From JAQTTT01 sp964565435 (lineage in GTDB: Archaea > Nanobdellota > Nanobdellia > Tiddalikarchaeales > Tiddalikarchaeaceae): a stretch of 14,558 nucleotides of DNA. The notes below the pieces were generated by a model that was not told the DNA's origin, made no database searches, and saw nothing but the letters and a program-made list of their open reading frames with translations. A program made the translations under genes and the position numbers. The stretch is from contig CAZMEY010000013.1 in the NCBI GenBank assembly GCA_964565435.1, positions 1 to 14,558 of the forward strand, given 5' to 3'. Positions 11,676 through 14,558 of this stretch are shown here, piece after piece; the stretch's first letter is position 1, and each line of letters begins with the position of its first letter.

Positions 11676-14558
11676 ATGAAAGCAATAACTCCCATTATCA
11701 GCGTTGTTCTTATTATTTTAATAACCATTTTTGCAGGAGCTGCGGCTTTTTTTTTCCTTTCATCAGCGCAGGAAAGGCTAAGCTCAAATATTGATGTTGA
11801 AGACAGCGAAATGTTTGACAACTCCGAGCTTGCGCTTGTAAGCATAACAGGCTCAAGGGTGATGCTGGTCAATAGCGGCTCTTCAAAAATAACCGAGCTC
11901 ATTGTGCGGATAAATGATGAATTGATTGATTATATGTTGGAGGGTTCAATAAGCCCTAACAGCATGATTGAAATAAATTATTCAACAAAGCCTGCAGGGG
12001 AAGATTTAAGCATAGAAATAATCTATAATAAAAATAAGCATTTTTCAATATTCAGCACAGGGGAAAAAAACACTGAATTGGCAGGTTTCTATTCAACCCT
12101 TGATAACAATGAGCAGGATTGCAGGAATGGGGGGCATATATGGTTCAATCAGGAAACAATAGGGGATGGAGGCTCATGCTGCGGAAACAATGGGGGCTTT
12201 GATAATTTTTATTCAGGGACAATAAGCACAACTAATCTATTTTGCCAAAGCGGAGAATATGTAAAAGAATTTATTGATTTTAATGAAAACATTTGCAATA
12301 CTTATGGATATACTTGGGTAAATGGCAGCATTAATCATAAACAAGAAGGTTTTTTTGAGTGGGGTTATAGCGGAAATTTGTTAAACTGGAGTGTATATAA
12401 TGCAACTGCAATCATACAAGATGAGTATATGAATCACCTTAATCCCGTTAAATTTGATATTGTTGGAAAAAGCAATCTAAGAAAAGACATTGTAGGAAGC
12501 AGATACCTATCATTTTATATCAATCCCTCGCAGACCAACAGGAATAATGTTATATTGGGCGTGCAAAAAAGCCCTTGGAGCTGGGCGTTTGCGTTTATAT
12601 TTAATAGCGCTGGAAACATAGCCGCATGGTTTAATGGTTTTAATGATGTTTTGCAGACTTATAATGCAAACCAGTGGTATCATGTAGTCATAGACTATGT
12701 CAAGAATACTTCCATTAATGTATACATTGATGGAGTTTTAAGATTTTCAAAAAATTCAAATATTCCTGATAATGTTTTTAATCACCTCTATTTATCATAT
12801 TCTGATTGGAGTCAGGAATCAACATTTTATTATGACGCGGTTTATGCAGGAAATGATAGGACTTTAGCATTTTCTAACAGAACCCTTTCATGCTGCGGGG
12901 ATGACGAAGTTAATGATAATTTCTTTAACGGCTCAATTGGGAGCTCCACTCATTTTTGCCAAAGCGGGAATTATTTTAACCAAGAAATTGACACTTATAG
13001 CGAAGCATGCAATCATTATGGCCATGTTTGGTTTTTTGGCAGCGTGAATGACGAAAACTATGAGGAAGATTTTGAAAGCTATGCCAACAACACTTACTTA
13101 AGGGGAGCTTCTAATTCCAACGGGGAGTGGAATGCATGGACTTTAATAAATAATTATAATTTCACTTCATACATATTTAATGATAATCTTGTTGGAAAAA
13201 TAGTTGATAATAATACAACAATTGCGGCAGGGTCAATGTTCAATTTTAATTCCCAGCGTTCAATAATTCCAGGGGATTGGATTGGCTGGAAATTTTATTT
13301 TGATTCAGGAACTCCTCAATTTAGGTGGGATTTAAGGGCAAGTAATTATAATAATGGTAGAATAACCTTTTATGTCTTCGGAAATGATTTATACATAATC
13401 AACTCATCAGGGAATGGAATAAAGCTTGCTGATAATGTTGTTTATAACGGCAACTGGTACGAAACTAAAATAATCTTTGTTAACACTACTCATGTTGATG
13501 CATGGTTTAGAAAGCTTGGTGATGAATGGAGCATTTTTACAAATAATGGAAACCACTATGAGGTAAATAATTTTTTCACCCAGCCCGCAGCTTCATTTTA
13601 TTTATACAGCTATCAAGCAACCCAAACAGTATCATACCTTGATGATATTCAAGTTTCATGGAATCATAATTACTCATGCTGCGGAGATGATGGAGAGAAT
13701 GACAATTTTGGAAACATAACCCATCTTTGCTTTAATGGAGATATGTATAATGACTGGACCAATACTTCATTCTTATTAAGGAAAAAAATCTATTTAAGCA
13801 ATGCGGGCAGCGCTTTAACTGATTATCAAATAGAAGTGAACCCTGAAACTTATAACACCACTGGATTGGTTGCATCATACCACTTCAGCGAGGATGGCGC
13901 GAATGTCAAGGATTACTCTGGCAATAATAATCACGGCTCACTCTATGGAAGCACTATAGGATTATGGCACTTTGATGAAGGAGCAGGGGCAAGCGCGTAT
14001 GATTCAACAGCTCACAGCAATAATTTTGTCATGACTAATGATATAAGGACATCAGGAGTTTCAAATGGTGCGCTTAATTTTACAGGAAGCAATAGTGCAA
14101 GTGTTTCAGGAAGCAGCTTCAACTTCGGGGTAAATGATGATTTTGCAGTATCTTTTTGGGTTAACCGTTATAGTTCAAGCTCCCATGTGATACTTGAAAA
14201 ATGGGCAGGCTCTTACGGATACCCATTTGTTTTCAGATTTTTAACAACAAGTGAAACAATTTATTTTTCGCGTTATGATACATCAAGCAATAATCCTACA
14301 ATAAGTTACTCAGATGTTTTTCTTGGATTATGGCATCACATTGTCGGGGTAAAAACAGGCGAGCTATTGTCACTTTATGTTGACGGAGTTTTAGTGGGCA
14401 CAGCAGCAGACACTACAGCAACTTACACTAACAACACATCTCCATTATATTTGGCAGTCAGAGGTGCCGGAACTCCGTATGCTTTTGGAGGCTTTGATGA
14501 GCTTTCAATATATAACAGATCAATAAGCGCTGATGAAGTAAAATTTTTGTATGAATCA
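11676..14558 (+). CDS. Large modular pilin-like surface protein with CCGDD Cys modules and LamG/ConA-like jellyrolls (3' end outside window)
   Basis: There are 961 codons from ATG 11676 to the window edge with no stop, so the end is missing. Residues 1-30 (MKAITPIISVVLIILITIFAG...) are a type IV pilin-like leader and anchor helix. Residues 47-138 are the scaffold shared with the proteins at 682 and 2587 (FDNSE, VSITGS, EINY, GEDLSIEIIYNK, NTELAGF). Cysteine modules follow: C149, S167-CCG, C190, C207; S405-CCG, C428, C445; S667-CCG, C685. ConA-like jellyrolls occupy about 217-400 (QWYHVVIDYVKNTSINVYIDGV) and 455-662 (DFESY...NWYETKIIF...LDDIQVSW). Residues about 695-729 look like a DUF2341 fragment (LSNAGSALTDYQIEV), then a short LamG start (730-760) and a fuller LamG domain from 761 (LWHFDEG, WHHIVGVKTGELLSLYVDGVLVG, GFDELSIYNRSISADEV). 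It is predicted extracellular, perhaps a glycan-binding adhesin (inference). Many N-x-S/T sequons are present. Confidence 0.85.
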   Translation, partial: MKAITPIISVVLIILITIFAGAAAFFFLSSAQERLSSNIDVEDSEMFDNSELALVSITGSRVMLVNSGSSKITELIVRINDELIDYMLEGSISPNSMIEINYSTKPAGEDLSIEIIYNKNKHFSIFSTGEKNTELAGFYSTLDNNEQDCRNGGHIWFNQETIGDGGSCCGNNGGFDNFYSGTISTTNLFCQSGEYVKEFIDFNENICNTYGYTWVNGSINHKQEGFFEWGYSGNLLNWSVYNATAIIQDEYMNHLNPVKFDIVGKSNLRKDIVGSRYLSFYINPSQTNRNNVILGVQKSPWSWAFAFIFNSAGNIAAWFNGFNDVLQTYNANQWYHVVIDYVKNTSINVYIDGVLRFSKNSNIPDNVFNHLYLSYSDWSQESTFYYDAVYAGNDRTLAFSNRTLSCCGDDEVNDNFFNGSIGSSTHFCQSGNYFNQEIDTYSEACNHYGHVWFFGSVNDENYEEDFESYANNTYLRGASNSNGEWNAWTLINNYNFTSYIFNDNLVGKIVDNNTTIAAGSMFNFNSQRSIIPGDWIGWKFYFDSGTPQFRWDLRASNYNNGRITFYVFGNDLYIINSSGNGIKLADNVVYNGNWYETKIIFVNTTHVDAWFRKLGDEWSIFTNNGNHYEVNNFFTQPAASFYLYSYQATQTVSYLDDIQVSWNHNYSCCGDDGENDNFGNITHLCFNGDMYNDWTNTSFLLRKKIYLSNAGSALTDYQIEVNPETYNTTGLVASYHFSEDGANVKDYSGNNNHGSLYGSTIGLWHFDEGAGASAYDSTAHSNNFVMTNDIRTSGVSNGALNFTGSNSASVSGSSFNFGVNDDFAVSFWVNRYSSSSHVILEKWAGSYGYPFVFRFLTTSETIYFSRYDTSSNNPTISYSDVFLGLWHHIVGVKTGELLSLYVDGVLVGTAADTTATYTNNTSPLYLAVRGAGTPYAFGGFDELSIYNRSISADEVKFLYES
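12120..12296 (+). repeat. Cysteine module 1 (C149-C207) of the large surface protein
   Basis: The order is C-x3-G-x2-W, 11 residues to SCCG, DNF, then CQSGEY and IDFNENIC. The SCCG serine to the next Cys is 23 residues, and that Cys to the last is 17. In this copy nothing is inserted between W156 and SCCG. Confidence 0.7.
12294..13010 (+). repeat. Cysteine module 2 (C207-C445) with inserted jellyroll
   Basis: The same C-x3-G-x2-W start is present (C207, W214), but 191 residues containing a ConA-like domain separate W214 from SCCG at 405. Then CCGDDEVNDNF, CQSGNY and IDTYSEAC follow with the same 23 and 17 residue spacings. The 14 bases TTTTGCCAAAGCGG recur in modules 1 and 2. Confidence 0.7.
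13008..13730 (+). repeat. Cysteine module 3 (C445-C685) with inserted jellyroll
   Basis: C445-x3-G-x2-W452 opens the module. A second ConA-like domain fills 215 residues to SCCG at 667, followed by DDGENDNF and C685 after 18 residues rather than 23. No final Cys follows; the chain passes into a DUF2341-like stretch instead, so this copy is shortened. Confidence 0.65.

Noticed and set aside
11645..11902. An 85-codon minus-strand frame
   Set aside because: It is antisense to the pilin leader and scaffold of the third surface protein, which are conserved among paralogues.
1..14558. CRISPR array, insertion sequence or toxin-antitoxin pair
   Set aside because: I found no regularly spaced direct repeats, transposase or paired small toxin-like genes. 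The only mobile-element gene is the partial integrase.

Overview
The window looks like a chromosomal segment of an AT-rich archaeon, most likely a DPANN lineage of the Woesearchaeales/Pacearchaeales kind (inference). The archaeal signs are: Pelota (archaeal/eukaryotic ribosome rescue), a tRNA gene with no encoded CCA, TATA boxes placed 25-30 nt before most start codons (leaderless transcription), three surface proteins with archaeal type IV pilin-like N-termini, and many N-glycosylation sequons. Coding is dense. The longest gene-free stretch is 263 bp (6077-6339), a divergent promoter region holding two matching dyad elements.

Layout. At the left edge a tyrosine integrase (minus strand, cut by the window) lies just past the 3' end of tRNA-Glu(CUC), also on the minus strand; this is the usual arrangement of an element integrated at a tRNA gene. 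Then come a 233-residue pilin-like surface protein (682-1383), an 11-TM amino acid permease (1441-2550) and a 537-residue pilin-like glycoprotein (2587-4200). The last converges with, and overlaps by 4 nt, a minus-strand pair: a helical protein of unknown function (4197-4796) and a GlmU-like sugar-1-phosphate nucleotidylyltransferase/acetyltransferase (4796-6076). Divergent from that pair is a two-gene unit: a winged-helix protein fused to a domain resembling the archaeal S-layer family (6340-7236), overlapping Pelota (7233-8291) by 4 nt. Next is a gat operon, gatC (8362-8643), an undescribed 49-codon ORF (8649-8798), gatA (8809-10221) and gatB (10218-11642), making Asn-tRNA(Asn) and/or Gln-tRNA(Gln) by transamidation. 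Finally a third pilin-like protein runs off the right edge (11676-14558, 961 codons with no stop).

Themes. Much of the window concerns the cell surface. The three pilin-like proteins share an N-terminal scaffold (anchor helix plus about 90 residues ending in a YNK...NTE..GF motif), followed by unrelated payloads: one Ig-like domain; a Cys/EF-hand-bounded glycoprotein; and a large tandem array of CCGDD cysteine modules with lectin-like jellyrolls. The GlmU-like enzyme would supply activated amino sugar for glycans. The rest is translation: tRNA-Glu, Pelota and GatCAB. The least expected items are the regulator-S-layer-like fusion translationally coupled to Pelota, its paired dyads, the small ORF inside gatCAB, and the apparent insertion of jellyroll domains inside a cysteine module in the last gene.
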